From NCBI GenBank assembly GCA_029934845.1, contig JAOZLN010000046.1, positions 1 through 11,881 of the forward strand: a stretch of DNA of 11,881 nt, read 5' to 3'. Shown here in pieces: positions 1 through 6,954 of this stretch. This DNA comes from Candidatus Sabulitectum sp. (GTDB taxonomy: Bacteria > Fermentibacterota > Fermentibacteria > Fermentibacterales > JCC-6). The stretch's first letter is position 1; each line of letters starts with the position of its first letter. The notes beneath the pieces were generated by a model. That model did no database searches, was not told where the DNA came from, and was given only the letters and a program-made list of their open reading frames with translations. The position numbers were made by a program, and so were the translations under genes.

Positions 1-1
1 A

Positions 2-154
2 AGACGAAAAAAAGTGATCAACTGTCTTACCAGAGTGTTTGGAAAGACCGATTCACTGGCTATGTTAGAGGCTGCCAACATTGATCCCAACCTTAGAGCT
101 GAGAGAATTGAGCCGGAGAAATTTGCCGAGCTGGCTGGAAAGGCGAAAGTTTGA
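2..154 (+). CDS. rsmA: 16S rRNA dimethyladenosine transferase RsmA (KsgA), C-terminal end only
   Basis: Only the last 50 codons are inside the window; the gene enters from the left in frame 2 and stops with TGA at 152-154. The residues read RRKKVINCLTRVFGK, then an alpha-helical stretch, then IDPNLRAERIEPEKFAELA. This matches the end of the KsgA C-terminal domain, where an RRKTLRN-like segment is followed by GIDP..RaE.L...eFa.La. RsmA methylates two adjacent adenosines near the 3' end of 16S rRNA during small-subunit maturation. The methyltransferase domain itself is not visible, so identification rests on this tail, which is distinctive. The stop codon overlaps the TTG start of the next gene (TTGA), which suggests translational coupling. 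Confidence 0.85.
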   Translation, partial: RRKKVINCLTRVFGKTDSLAMLEAANIDPNLRAERIEPEKFAELAGKAKV

Positions 155-1941
155 AATATATTTACTGTGTTCTGGTTTTTGCTCTTACTGCATTCGCCTG
201 GGATTTTTCTTACACTCTGAACATGGAGCAATTCAAGGAAACTACCACATTAACAAACAGTTTTTCGGCATCTGAAACTATTTCCCCCACGGTAAGTCTG
301 AATGGCAGCGGCTCTTTTTCCGCCAAAAGATCAGACGGCATCGAGCAGTTCACTGATTTCAGGACAGGAAGAGGATGGATCAGCTGGAGACCCATTACCG
401 GTGTAGAAATGTCATCTTCCTTTGACAAGAGCATCTCTATGGAAGATCGATACGGTTCCAGGGTCAGAGATGACAGAACAGAATCCGCAACAGGTTCCAT
501 CCGCTACTCCAGAGGCAGCTGGCTTACAACCAACACTGCCGTTGGTATTCAGCGCCGCGACTACATTACAACATCAGGTCCCGGGAACAATGACGGTACT
601 TTTTACAGGGTCAGCGCATCGGTTAACAAAACGGTTTTCAGTGGAATAAATACATCGGTAAATTTCAAAGAAAGCCGTTCATATGGAGCAGAGAGGAATA
701 ACTTTTCTGATGGCCTCTCAGCCAGAATGAGTTACTACTTCCCCGGCGACTACCGAGGGGGAAGCATCAGTGCAGAAATATCCGGAGACAGGAACTCCAT
801 AATTGAAACCGATTCTCTTGAAAATCGGTTCGGAGATTCATGGTCACATTCCGAGAGTCTTGAGCTTCCTGTGATCATACCTGGAGTGTTCATTGATTTC
901 AGCACGAGCTGGTCCGGAGACAGAGACTACTACAGAAGTATATTCCCTGATTCACTGCCTGTTGATCCCAGAACCAACGATCAGGCAGCCAGAGCTTTAC
1001 GATCGAATCTTATGTGGGAGATGGCAGAAAACATTGAGCTTGATTTCTCCTTTTCCAGATCTATAACCGAGCGAGAGGACATTATTGAGATATCCGGGCT
1101 GGAGGATTCCTACCAGTTGAATGAATCCACAGATGACAAGCTTCTGAACATAACACTCTCATATACTCCAGGCAGAGCCAGGGTTGTGTTTCAGAGACTT
1201 GTAGAGCTTTACTCTTACGATACAATGATTGATGAAGGAGATACATCCAGCGTTTATACCCACGACTATGACAGAGATGAATACAGAGATCTTCTGGGGA
1301 TATCATCCAGCATACCTCTTTCCTCCCGGCTTACTATTACCTGTGCCATGACCGGTCAACAGAGAAGCAGTTATTATCTTATGGCTTCCCAGAGCGCAAA
1401 CTCTAAAACTGAATCCACCTACTCATTTCATCCCGGTTACAGATATGAGCTTGGAAATAACTGGAAGATCAATCAGTACATGAAGATCACAGCTAATTAC
1501 ACCAAGTATATGTTCTCCGAAGCCAGATCAGATGATAGGCTTTTTCGCAGGATCGAGGAATCCTTTTCTCTCAGCAGAGTTGCCGCTGACAGTACAACGC
1601 TGGGCATCTCTCACCGATTTTCTTTTAATGACCAGGGAACTTTCGAGGACAACCTTTTTCTGCGTACCGAGGAATCTCTGAACAACAGAATTACAATTGA
1701 TGCAGGCTTCCATGTTTCATCCAGTGTGGGATTGACGCCAAGCTATGCATACGAGTACGCAGTAAGAGACAGGATGGCCCTGAACATGAAAACGATAGAT
1801 CACATCCATCATGTTAGCATACGCAGTGTTATCGCCGCCATGGGAGGAACATTCAACACGAATATTACAAGAACATTCTACAGTAATTTCAGCCGGGACA
1901 GCTACTGGAAAGCTTCAGTAGGATTTAATGTGAGGATGTGA
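151..1941 (+). CDS. Putative outer-membrane beta-barrel protein
   Basis: A 596-residue protein. The start is TTG at 151, overlapping the rsmA stop; it gives a credible signal peptide (MKYIYCVLVFALTAFA, cleavage probably after A16 before WDFSYTL). The rest is a long series of alternating polar/hydrophobic strands rich in Ser, Thr, Tyr, Arg and Asp, with short charged turns, no hydrophobic helices and very few cysteines, as in outer-membrane barrels. It ends in a strand-like segment (YWKASVGFNVRM), although the last residue is Met rather than the usual aromatic. No family-specific motif was recognised; it could be a porin-like or assembly barrel. The next gene overlaps its stop (GTGA), so these genes are probably co-transcribed. 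The surface role is inferred from composition only. Confidence 0.75.
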   Translation: MKYIYCVLVFALTAFAWDFSYTLNMEQFKETTTLTNSFSASETISPTVSLNGSGSFSAKRSDGIEQFTDFRTGRGWISWRPITGVEMSSSFDKSISMEDRYGSRVRDDRTESATGSIRYSRGSWLTTNTAVGIQRRDYITTSGPGNNDGTFYRVSASVNKTVFSGINTSVNFKESRSYGAERNNFSDGLSARMSYYFPGDYRGGSISAEISGDRNSIIETDSLENRFGDSWSHSESLELPVIIPGVFIDFSTSWSGDRDYYRSIFPDSLPVDPRTNDQAARALRSNLMWEMAENIELDFSFSRSITEREDIIEISGLEDSYQLNESTDDKLLNITLSYTPGRARVVFQRLVELYSYDTMIDEGDTSSVYTHDYDRDEYRDLLGISSSIPLSSRLTITCAMTGQQRSSYYLMASQSANSKTESTYSFHPGYRYELGNNWKINQYMKITANYTKYMFSEARSDDRLFRRIEESFSLSRVAADSTTLGISHRFSFNDQGTFEDNLFLRTEESLNNRITIDAGFHVSSSVGLTPSYAYEYAVRDRMALNMKTIDHIHHVSIRSVIAAMGGTFNTNITRTFYSNFSRDSYWKASVGFNVRM

Positions 1942-1949
1942 CAGAAACA

Positions 1950-2534
1950 ATGTACAGAATAATTTCCGCAACGGTTTTAACTGCTCTCGTTTTTTCTTCG
2001 TGCAGTTTTTTCGAGCCCCGTGTTCCGGAAGACCCTTCCAACGCCGGGGTGGTATGGCTGTCACCTACAAGCCCTGATATTGTTGTTGAGAATATGCAGT
2101 CAGCGCTGAATGGAAGATCTGCTCTTTACCTTGATTGTCTTACGGAATCTTTTGTTTTCTATGCAGATACAAATGATATAAACAGCTATCCTTCTTACAA
2201 TTTCAACGACTGGAGTAAAACGGTTGAAACCAGTACTGTAACTGCCATGTATGGCCAGGTGCCGGTGGACAGCACAGTCACCTCAGAGTTTCAGATAGAT
2301 ATCAGCCATCCGGATCCGGCTGCGCCTGCAGACAGTGCCACAATTTATCGGTTGTACAACATCACCATTCCACAGACTTATCACTCGGGAACAGGCTCTC
2401 CGGCAGTTGGGATAGCAGAGTTCCACATGGTGGAGGACAGCATCGGGCTATGGGCTGTTCAGGAATGGCGCGATGTTCGGCATGAGGAGACCAGCTGGGT
2501 CACATGGGCCGTGGCAAAAGCATACTACCGCTAA
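1950..2534 (+). CDS. Lipoprotein with NTF2-like fold, function unknown
   Basis: From ATG at 1950 the product is 194 residues and begins MYRIISATVLTALVFSSC, a basic n-region, hydrophobic core and lipobox-like FSSC, so it is probably lipidated at Cys18. A GTG at 1938 overlapping the upstream stop would add four residues (MTET) but puts an acid into the n-region, and the GAGGA at 1932-1936 lies too close to it, so ATG 1950 is preferred. The mature part starts with a helical segment (PDIVVENMQSALNGRSALYLDCLTE) and ends in beta strands with a Trp-rich finish (GLWAVQEWRDVRHEE). That is the alpha-then-curved-sheet order of NTF2/SnoaL-like lipoproteins and resembles the four lipoproteins at 6955-9291. 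No catalytic residues can be assigned. It lies between a beta-barrel gene and a methyltransferase gene in one coupled run. Confidence 0.7.
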   Translation: MYRIISATVLTALVFSSCSFFEPRVPEDPSNAGVVWLSPTSPDIVVENMQSALNGRSALYLDCLTESFVFYADTNDINSYPSYNFNDWSKTVETSTVTAMYGQVPVDSTVTSEFQIDISHPDPAAPADSATIYRLYNITIPQTYHSGTGSPAVGIAEFHMVEDSIGLWAVQEWRDVRHEETSWVTWAVAKAYYR

Positions 2535-3067
2535 CTGTTATTCCCGGCAGAGAGATAACATCTGACACTCTGTTTCTTGCGGAATTAGCAGGAAGTGTTC
2601 CCTGCAGTGTATGTTTTGATCTTGGCACCGGCACCGGAGCCGTTCTTGAGAATGCATCTTTGAAAGATGCTTTCAAAGTAGGAATTGATCTTTCCATTCA
2701 GGCGTTAAGATCGTTTGACAGGGCAGCAGGACAACCGGTTCAGTGTTCCGTCAGCATGGTTTCTTCAATATTCAAGGAAGGTTGTGCAGATCTTGTTCTG
2801 GCAAATCCACCTTACTATACAGTAACTGACTCCAGGCATTCACCAGACCCTTTAAGACGGGAAGCCAGACAGGGAGACTCTCTTCTGCTCTACAGATTTA
2901 TTTTCGCAGGGGCACACCTTTTATGTTCAGGCGGCTGCATGATCATCACCGGTAGAGAAGAAAGAATACCCGGCATGAAATGCGGTTTGCGCGCTGCCGG
3001 ATTCAGTCGTATTGAAGAGTTTAAGAGAGGCCGCGTTACGGCAGTAAAGGCTATACTAATGCGATGA
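2504..3067 (+). CDS. TrmN6-like SAM-dependent N6-adenine methyltransferase
   Basis: A 187-residue class I methyltransferase. Motif I is DLGTGTGAV (about residues 39-47), an acidic motif II follows (VGIDLS), and the catalytic NPPYY motif is near residues 101-105. NPPY marks amino-methyltransferases acting on adenine. The stretch after NPPY, with a conserved AR about 20 residues on and then a GGCMII strand, resembles TrmN6 (YfiC), which methylates A37 of tRNA-Val. TrmN6 proteins are usually near 240-250 residues; this one lacks part of the N-terminal region, so it may be a divergent relative with another RNA substrate. The ATG at 2504 overlaps the preceding gene by 31 nt, with GAGGAG about 14 nt upstream. 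Grouping with rsmA fits an RNA-modification role, which is inference. Its 3' end overlaps the convergent gene on the other strand by 12 nt. Confidence 0.7.
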   Translation: MGRGKSILPLTVIPGREITSDTLFLAELAGSVPCSVCFDLGTGTGAVLENASLKDAFKVGIDLSIQALRSFDRAAGQPVQCSVSMVSSIFKEGCADLVLANPPYYTVTDSRHSPDPLRREARQGDSLLLYRFIFAGAHLLCSGGCMIITGREERIPGMKCGLRAAGFSRIEEFKRGRVTAVKAILMR

Positions 3068-3508
3068 TCGTGGTCTGGTGAAAATTGCTGCAGCATAATA
3101 AGCCGTGTCGGAGTATGCGCCTTCAATCAGTTCCATCTCCAGCTGCCACGCTCCTGCTTCTGAAGAGTCCGGCATTATGGCCAGTGTGGCATGATCGCCT
3201 AAATTGCTTCCCGGGATATCTCCCAGAGGGTTAGTAAGCCAGAAGTCAATGTAATTGAACGCGGAATCCGTCCACACAATAAACTGGTAACTGTACTCGG
3301 GATCAATGACGAGATCAATGGAAACCGTGTCTCCCAGTACCAGCATTCCGCTTTGTGCGTCACCGGCCATGTTCTCGCCGGAGGTAACAAGCATATCCGT
3401 GGTAATTGCCAGCCGTTCCAGTGCTTTCGTCTCTCCTGTACTTGCAGACAAAGAAGACACACAACAAAGCACTACAAAAAAAAGCGATTTTGACACCGCT
3501 ACCCCCAT
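3056..3508 (-). CDS. Small secreted protein, function unknown (possible PPC-like beta-sandwich)
   Basis: The ATG at 3508 gives 150 residues starting MGVAVSKSLFFVVLCCVSSLSA, a good Sec signal peptide, likely cut after SLSA. A GTG at 3496 (VSKSLFF) with GGGGGT just upstream is an alternative. A longer reading back to 3631 would put 41 non-signal residues in front and run over the start of the divergent gene, so it is not used. The mature part has strand-rich text such as YSYQFIVWTDSAFNYIDFWL followed by a NPLGD turn and later GAWQLEMELIEG. This resembles pre-peptidase C-terminal (PPC)-type beta-sandwiches, where polar residues are followed by a p-G turn and a G-x-W/Y strand; this is a weak resemblance. 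It is the only minus-strand gene between two plus-strand operons, convergent with the methyltransferase and divergent from the phosphatase. Confidence 0.6.
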   Translation of the reverse strand: MGVAVSKSLFFVVLCCVSSLSASTGETKALERLAITTDMLVTSGENMAGDAQSGMLVLGDTVSIDLVIDPEYSYQFIVWTDSAFNYIDFWLTNPLGDIPGSNLGDHATLAIMPDSSEAGAWQLEMELIEGAYSDTAYYAAAIFTRPRSSH

Positions 3509-3519
3509 CCTGAGATATT
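3490..3519 (+). promoter_or_regulatory. Candidate sigma70-type promoter for the 3559-6608 operon
   Basis: TTGACA at 3490-3495 is a perfect -35; GATATT at 3514-3519 is a 4/6 -10 with an 18-nt spacer. Transcription would begin near 3526, giving a leader of about 33 nt to the CTG start at 3559. The -35 lies inside the signal-peptide codons of the divergent minus-strand gene. Confidence 0.4.
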
Positions 3520-3544
3520 CCCCCTGGGTAATATAGCCGAAGGG

Positions 3545-3551
3545 AAGGAAG
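3545..3551 (+). promoter_or_regulatory. Shine-Dalgarno sequence supporting a CTG start at 3559
   Basis: AAGGAAG ends 7 nt before CTG at 3559. No ATG, GTG or TTG exists in the correct frame between the in-frame TAA at 3529-3531 and the metal-binding DLHTH motif, so this site decides the start. Confidence 0.6.
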
Positions 3552-3558
3552 TGAGCAC

Positions 3559-4302
3559 CTGTCAATAATAGACCTGCATACGCATATAGTTCCTTCTGTT
3601 GATGACGGGGCAAAGACATATGCTGAGGCAATAGAGATGCTAACCAGAATGTCGGCAGGCCTGGAAACTGATTCTACCGTGGTGTTCACTCCTCATTATT
3701 CGTGTAGAATGAACAGCCGGGTGGCAATGGCCAGGTGGCAGAAGTCTATTAAGTTTCAGGATCAGGTAGAGGAAGAATTTTCCGGAAAGCTTAACTTCCT
3801 CACTGCGGGAGAGTTGATGATAAGCGGTAGTTCTCTCAAGTTTATGGAGCAGATCAGATACCCCGGTACCGGATGGGTACTGGTGGAATTCAGCACTTCT
3901 GTCACCTGGCTTGAAACCCTTATTCAGTTGAGGCGGATTATCTCCAGAGGGTACAGGCCTCTTGTTGCCCACCCGGAGCGTTATGGCTGGTGCAGGCGAA
4001 AGAGAAGCAGATTGATCACCTTGTCCAGAATGGGTTGCGGATCTATGATCAGTGCTCGTTCTTTCAGATTTAAGAAGTATGCTTCAACGGCCAGAAGTTT
4101 GTTGAGAGATGGTTTGAGCCATGCGATATGCAGTGACGCACACTCACCGAGAGATCATATTATTGACACAAGGATGAAGAAAACAATCGGAGAGTATTCC
4201 AGGATACAGTGGCAGGTTCTTACAAAGGATATCCCACAGATGATCCTTAACGATGAGAGACTGCCGGAACTTCCACTGCAGAAACAGAGAAAATACGAAT
4301 GA
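3559..4302 (+). CDS. CpsB/YwqE-type PHP-domain phosphotyrosine phosphatase, CTG start
   Basis: With the CTG start the product is 247 residues, the usual family length. The metal-binding PHP motifs of Mn-dependent bacterial tyrosine phosphatases (CpsB, YwqE, Wzb-unrelated) are all present: DLHTHIVPSVDDGA at residues 5-18, TPHY at 44-47, AGEL at 83-86, WVLVEF at 106-111, AHPERY at 137-142 and SDAH near 197-200. Such enzymes dephosphorylate tyrosine kinases controlling capsule or exopolysaccharide chain length. The first ATG in frame (3637) would delete the essential DLHTH motif, so the true start must be upstream; CTG at 3559 has a well-spaced AAGGAAG, and ATA at 3565 or 3568 are less likely options. 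The gene opens an overlapping operon: its stop overlaps the next ATG (ATGA). The segment at residues 143-175 is unusually Arg/Lys-rich but still aligns with the family. Confidence 0.85.
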   Translation: MSIIDLHTHIVPSVDDGAKTYAEAIEMLTRMSAGLETDSTVVFTPHYSCRMNSRVAMARWQKSIKFQDQVEEEFSGKLNFLTAGELMISGSSLKFMEQIRYPGTGWVLVEFSTSVTWLETLIQLRRIISRGYRPLVAHPERYGWCRRKRSRLITLSRMGCGSMISARSFRFKKYASTARSLLRDGLSHAICSDAHSPRDHIIDTRMKKTIGEYSRIQWQVLTKDIPQMILNDERLPELPLQKQRKYE

Positions 4303-5096
4303 CTGTAATGGTAGCAGGCGCAGGGGGAATGCTTGGCTCCAGGTTAATGAGGCTTCTGGGAAGTAAAGGTGTCGGTCTTGATCTTCCTGATCTTGATGTA
4401 ACCGACCGGGGAAGCGTAAAGAAAGCGGTTCACCTTTTGAACCCTGATGTTATTCTTAATGTATCCGCCTTGACCGATGTGGATTTTTGCGAGAGGAACC
4501 CGGATGCTGCGGAGAAAGTGCATCACGAGGCGGTTAAGAATCTGGCGGATACCGGTGTTCGACTTATCACCATATCTACAGACCAGGTATTTACAAGCAG
4601 CGATAACAGGTATCTTCTTGAATCCGACCCCACGGAGCCAGTTAACATATACGCTTCCAGCAAGCTTCGCGGAGAGGCATCTGCTCTTGAGTATCCCGGA
4701 AATTCTGTTGTAAGAACATCCTGGCTTTTTGGAGAGAAGGGGCTGCTTCCATGGATAGTAAGAAAGCTTCTTACAGAGGGAACTGTCACTGCCGTTACAG
4801 ATCAGACATCGTGTCTTACCTCTGTGGACTCTCTTGCGGAAGTTCTGGTGAATATGGCTTTTGATGAAGGAAGATCCGGCCTGTATCACTGCGTGAACCC
4901 AGGTGCAGTGACCCCGTATGAACTTGCTTGTACCGTAAGGAACAGAATAGGAAAAGGTACAGTTCATGGAACAAATTGGGCACAGCTTGCCTTGCCGGCC
5001 CCCAGACCAGTATGGTCAGCCCTTGGAACGGAAAGAAGTATCAAATTACCGCCGTTGGAAGAGGTAATGGAATTATGTCTGCAAAAAATGCTGTAA
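4299..5096 (+). CDS. RmlD-like extended SDR (dTDP-4-dehydrorhamnose reductase family)
   Basis: A 265-residue NAD(P)-dependent sugar-nucleotide reductase. The dinucleotide-binding GAGGMLG is at residues 7-13, the DLDVTD acidic/turn segment at 31-36, and the STDQVF segment typical of RmlD (usually STDYVFDG) at 93-98. The catalytic YASSK is at 118-122, followed by a GE pair as in RmlD (YgxTKlxGE). The C-terminal half includes SWLFG and a GLYHCVN segment, as in RmlD, where GiyHl.n is usual. RmlD makes dTDP-L-rhamnose, but the family also includes other 4-ketosugar reductases and no RmlA, RmlB or RmlC is visible here, so the exact sugar is unknown. The ATG overlaps the previous stop by 4 nt, and the 3' end overlaps gmhA by 22 nt. 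Confidence 0.8.
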   Translation: MTVMVAGAGGMLGSRLMRLLGSKGVGLDLPDLDVTDRGSVKKAVHLLNPDVILNVSALTDVDFCERNPDAAEKVHHEAVKNLADTGVRLITISTDQVFTSSDNRYLLESDPTEPVNIYASSKLRGEASALEYPGNSVVRTSWLFGEKGLLPWIVRKLLTEGTVTAVTDQTSCLTSVDSLAEVLVNMAFDEGRSGLYHCVNPGAVTPYELACTVRNRIGKGTVHGTNWAQLALPAPRPVWSALGTERSIKLPPLEEVMELCLQKML

Positions 5097-5644
5097 AAGA
5101 CTACATTGGGAAAACAAAGGCTCTCATGGCAGGGATGGATAGTGAGTCTGTTGTGAGTATCACAGAAGAATTGAACCGGTGTTTTAAAAGAGGCGGTAAA
5201 GTTCTTCTGTGCGGCAACGGAGGCAGTGCATCTGATGCTTCTCATTTCGCAGGGGAACTTGTTGGCAGGTTCAGACGCGAAAGAATATCCATGGCTGCAG
5301 TTGCTCTGACCGTGGACAGTGCGGTGATCACTGCAGTGGCAAATGATTATGGTTATGAAAATGTATTCTCTCGCCAGGTGGAAGCACTGGGCAAACAGGG
5401 TGATGTGCTTATTGCCATATCTACCAGTGGTGCAAGTCAGAATGTACTCAAAGCTGCAGAGGTAGCCGAAGAAAGAGGAATTTTTGTAATAGCATTTACC
5501 TCCATGCTTTGTGATGATCCCAGCTGGGCAGACCTTCACTGGAAATCCAGTTCGCCATTAACCAGCCATACTCAGGAACAGATGCTGGTGGCATTTCATG
5601 CGATCTGTTACGGCCTGGAGGAAATTCTTGCAGAAAAAGTATAA
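5075..5644 (+). CDS. gmhA: Sedoheptulose-7-phosphate isomerase GmhA
   Basis: A 189-residue SIS-domain protein, close to the 190-residue family norm. It converts sedoheptulose 7-phosphate to D-glycero-D-manno-heptose 7-phosphate, the first step of nucleotide-activated heptose synthesis for LPS core, S-layer glycans or similar. The signature CGNGGSASDASHFAGEL lies at residues 46-62 and the second phosphate-binding loop STSGASQNV at 116-124. The metal and catalytic ligands known in E. coli (H61, E65, Q172, H180) correspond to H57, E61, Q167 and H175 with identical spacing, so the enzyme should be active. The ATG at 5075 is chosen because the homologous N-terminus begins there; an upstream extension would lie in the wrong-frame end of the RmlD-like gene. 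GAGG at 5061-5064 is the ribosome site. No gmhB or hldE-like partner is in the window. Confidence 0.92.
   Translation: MSAKNAVKDYIGKTKALMAGMDSESVVSITEELNRCFKRGGKVLLCGNGGSASDASHFAGELVGRFRRERISMAAVALTVDSAVITAVANDYGYENVFSRQVEALGKQGDVLIAISTSGASQNVLKAAEVAEERGIFVIAFTSMLCDDPSWADLHWKSSSPLTSHTQEQMLVAFHAICYGLEEILAEKV
5617..5621 (+). promoter_or_regulatory. Shine-Dalgarno sequence supporting a TTG start at 5628
   Basis: GGAGG lies 6 nt before TTG at 5628, within the end of gmhA. It favours this start over the ATG at 5598, which would add ten residues and has no comparable site. Confidence 0.6.
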
Positions 5645-6608
5645 GAAGGCGCTTAAGCTGGGTTCAGGAATACTTATTGCCGCATTAACCGTATGGCTGA
5701 CATTCAGAAATACAGACTGGGCTGCACTGAAGAGTGCATTCAGCAGTGCCAGATGGGGATATGTACTGCTTGTGATCCCGGCTTTAGCCTCCAGCTATGT
5801 GTTCAGGGTATACAGATGGGTAACACTTCTTGCACCGATGAAGAAAGTAACTAAGTCTGTGGCTGCACCGCCTCTGCTGACCGGATTCATGCTTAACAGC
5901 ATACTGCCGGGTCGTCTGGGTGAGTTTGCCCGGTCTGCTCTTCTTTCACGCAGTACCGGTATTCCTTTTGTTTCTTCATTCGCAACTGTGGTAGTTGCCA
6001 GGTTGTTTGACGGACTTGCCCTCACCGGTTTAACCCTGGTTGTGATGACTGCAATGTGGGATTCTCTTGCGAAGGCGGTCAGAGGAGGGCTGGTTGCAGC
6101 AGGCTGCGGGTATATCGGAATTCTGTTCATTCTGATCGCCCTTAGGAAATGGCATGAAGGAACTGCCCGTATTCTTGTTTTCCCCCTGCGCAAACTGCAT
6201 TTTGATAAAGCTGCGGTAAAGATAGAGAAAATACTGCTTGATTTCGCAACAGGGCTTGATATTCTTAAAGACCCTGCGGAAATGCTGAGGGTATCAGCGT
6301 TAACAGTTGGCGTCTGGTTGTCTTTGTGTGTTTCGGTTGTTCCGGTATTTTATGCTCTGGAGATGCCATGGAACTGGTTCTACCCTCCTTTGATCCTTGT
6401 GCTGGCGGGTTTTGGGATGCTTATTCCCACACCCGGGGGGGCAGGGACAGTTCATTATGCAATAGGTGTTCTTTTTCCGGCAATAACAGGGATTCCGGAA
6501 CCAAAGGCTAAGGCACTTGCTATTCTGTTCCACGCTACTCAGTTCATACCTGTGATCATTGCAGGTCTTGTGGTTTCAAAGGGCAATATTAAAGTGGATG
6601 ACAACTGA
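5628..6608 (+). CDS. LPG_synthase_TM / UPF0104-family integral membrane protein (flippase-like)
   Basis: A 326-residue polytopic membrane protein with roughly eight hydrophobic segments and a basic N-terminus (MQKKYKKALK). It carries the signatures of the lysylphosphatidylglycerol-synthase transmembrane family: NSILPGRLGEFAR at residues 90-102 and PTPGGAGTVHYA near the C-terminal end. Members include the membrane part of MprF and archaeal AglD neighbours, and many stand-alone copies sit in glycan or glycolipid clusters with a presumed lipid-translocating role. No soluble aminoacyl-transferase domain is attached, so lysyl transfer is not expected. The TTG start is chosen on its GGAGG site and overlaps gmhA by 17 nt, making this the last gene of the coupled operon. 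Moving a heptosylated or rhamnosylated lipid is an inference from context only. Confidence 0.8.
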   Translation: MQKKYKKALKLGSGILIAALTVWLTFRNTDWAALKSAFSSARWGYVLLVIPALASSYVFRVYRWVTLLAPMKKVTKSVAAPPLLTGFMLNSILPGRLGEFARSALLSRSTGIPFVSSFATVVVARLFDGLALTGLTLVVMTAMWDSLAKAVRGGLVAAGCGYIGILFILIALRKWHEGTARILVFPLRKLHFDKAAVKIEKILLDFATGLDILKDPAEMLRVSALTVGVWLSLCVSVVPVFYALEMPWNWFYPPLILVLAGFGMLIPTPGGAGTVHYAIGVLFPAITGIPEPKAKALAILFHATQFIPVIIAGLVVSKGNIKVDDN

Positions 6609-6634
6609 GGAACTTCCAGCGTTGCCCCGTGTAG

Positions 6635-6640
6635 TATAAT
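6635..6640 (+). promoter_or_regulatory. Candidate -10 element for the FmdB-like gene
   Basis: A perfect TATAAT sits 33 nt before the ATG in the 64-nt gap after the membrane-protein gene. No convincing -35 is present at 16-18 nt upstream, so the promoter call is weak. Confidence 0.3.
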
Positions 6641-6672
6641 TCCTGCAATTGTGAATACAGAAAGAGGAGAAA

Positions 6673-6918
6673 ATGCCCACATATGATTACGTTTGTGACG
6701 CGTGCGGAAATAAGTATGAAAAGTTCCAGAGCATGTCATCAGAAGCGGATACGGAATGCCCTGAATGCGGTGGTAAGGTAAGAAGACTTATAGGTTCCGG
6801 AGCAGGAATAATATTTAAGGGAAGCGGATTCTATCAGACCGATTACAAGAAAGCAACACCGGCACCTGCAACTGAATGCCCTGCTTGTTCCACAACCTGC
6901 CCTGCATCCAAAGATTGA
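6673..6918 (+). CDS. FmdB-family zinc-ribbon protein
   Basis: An 81-residue protein beginning MPTYDYVCDACG, the classic start of the FmdB/CxxC_CxxC_SSSS putative regulatory family. Two zinc knuckles, C8-x2-C11 and C29-x2-C32, are 17 residues apart, followed by the family's GSGFYQTDYK segment at 50-59. The C-terminal tail is low complexity (ATPAPATECPACSTTCPASKD) and adds three more cysteines as CPACSTTC, beyond the core domain. The family name comes from a regulator of an amidase operon, but its molecular role is not established and it occurs next to many kinds of genes. The ATG has a strong AGAGGAG 4 nt upstream. It is separated from the preceding operon by 64 nt and closed by a hairpin at 6923-6943. 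Confidence 0.85.
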   Translation: MPTYDYVCDACGNKYEKFQSMSSEADTECPECGGKVRRLIGSGAGIIFKGSGFYQTDYKKATPAPATECPACSTTCPASKD

Positions 6919-6922
6919 TAAA

Positions 6923-6943
6923 CAGGCGTCATAAAGACGCCTG
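6923..6943. terminator. Hairpin between convergent genes, probable bidirectional terminator
   Basis: CAGGCGTC at 6923-6930 pairs perfectly with GACGCCTG at 6936-6943 around a 5-nt loop. It lies between the ends of the FmdB-like gene and the first lipoprotein. The T-tract is poor on both strands (TTTAT on the minus side), so termination may be inefficient. Confidence 0.55.
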
Positions 6944-6954
6944 CTGTGAATTGC

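Noticed and set aside
3056..3631. 191-residue version of the minus-strand secreted protein
   Set aside because: The signal peptide begins at residue 42 of that reading (ATG 3508), and the extension covers the phosphatase start on the other strand.
3985..4073. Possible pair of compensating frameshifts in the phosphatase gene: the -1 frame is open for 28 codons and less Arg-rich
   Set aside because: The annotated frame aligns with the family through this stretch (SMISARSF matches the Q-M-T-A-G-S-Y type segment with correct spacing, and SDAH follows), so no frameshift is needed.
3637..4302. Phosphatase starting at ATG 3637
   Set aside because: It would remove DLHTHIVPSVDDGA, the first metal-binding motif, which is present and in frame directly upstream.
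4344..4967. 207-residue minus-strand reading frame
   Set aside because: It lies fully inside the well-supported RmlD-like gene and shows no domain or ribosome site.
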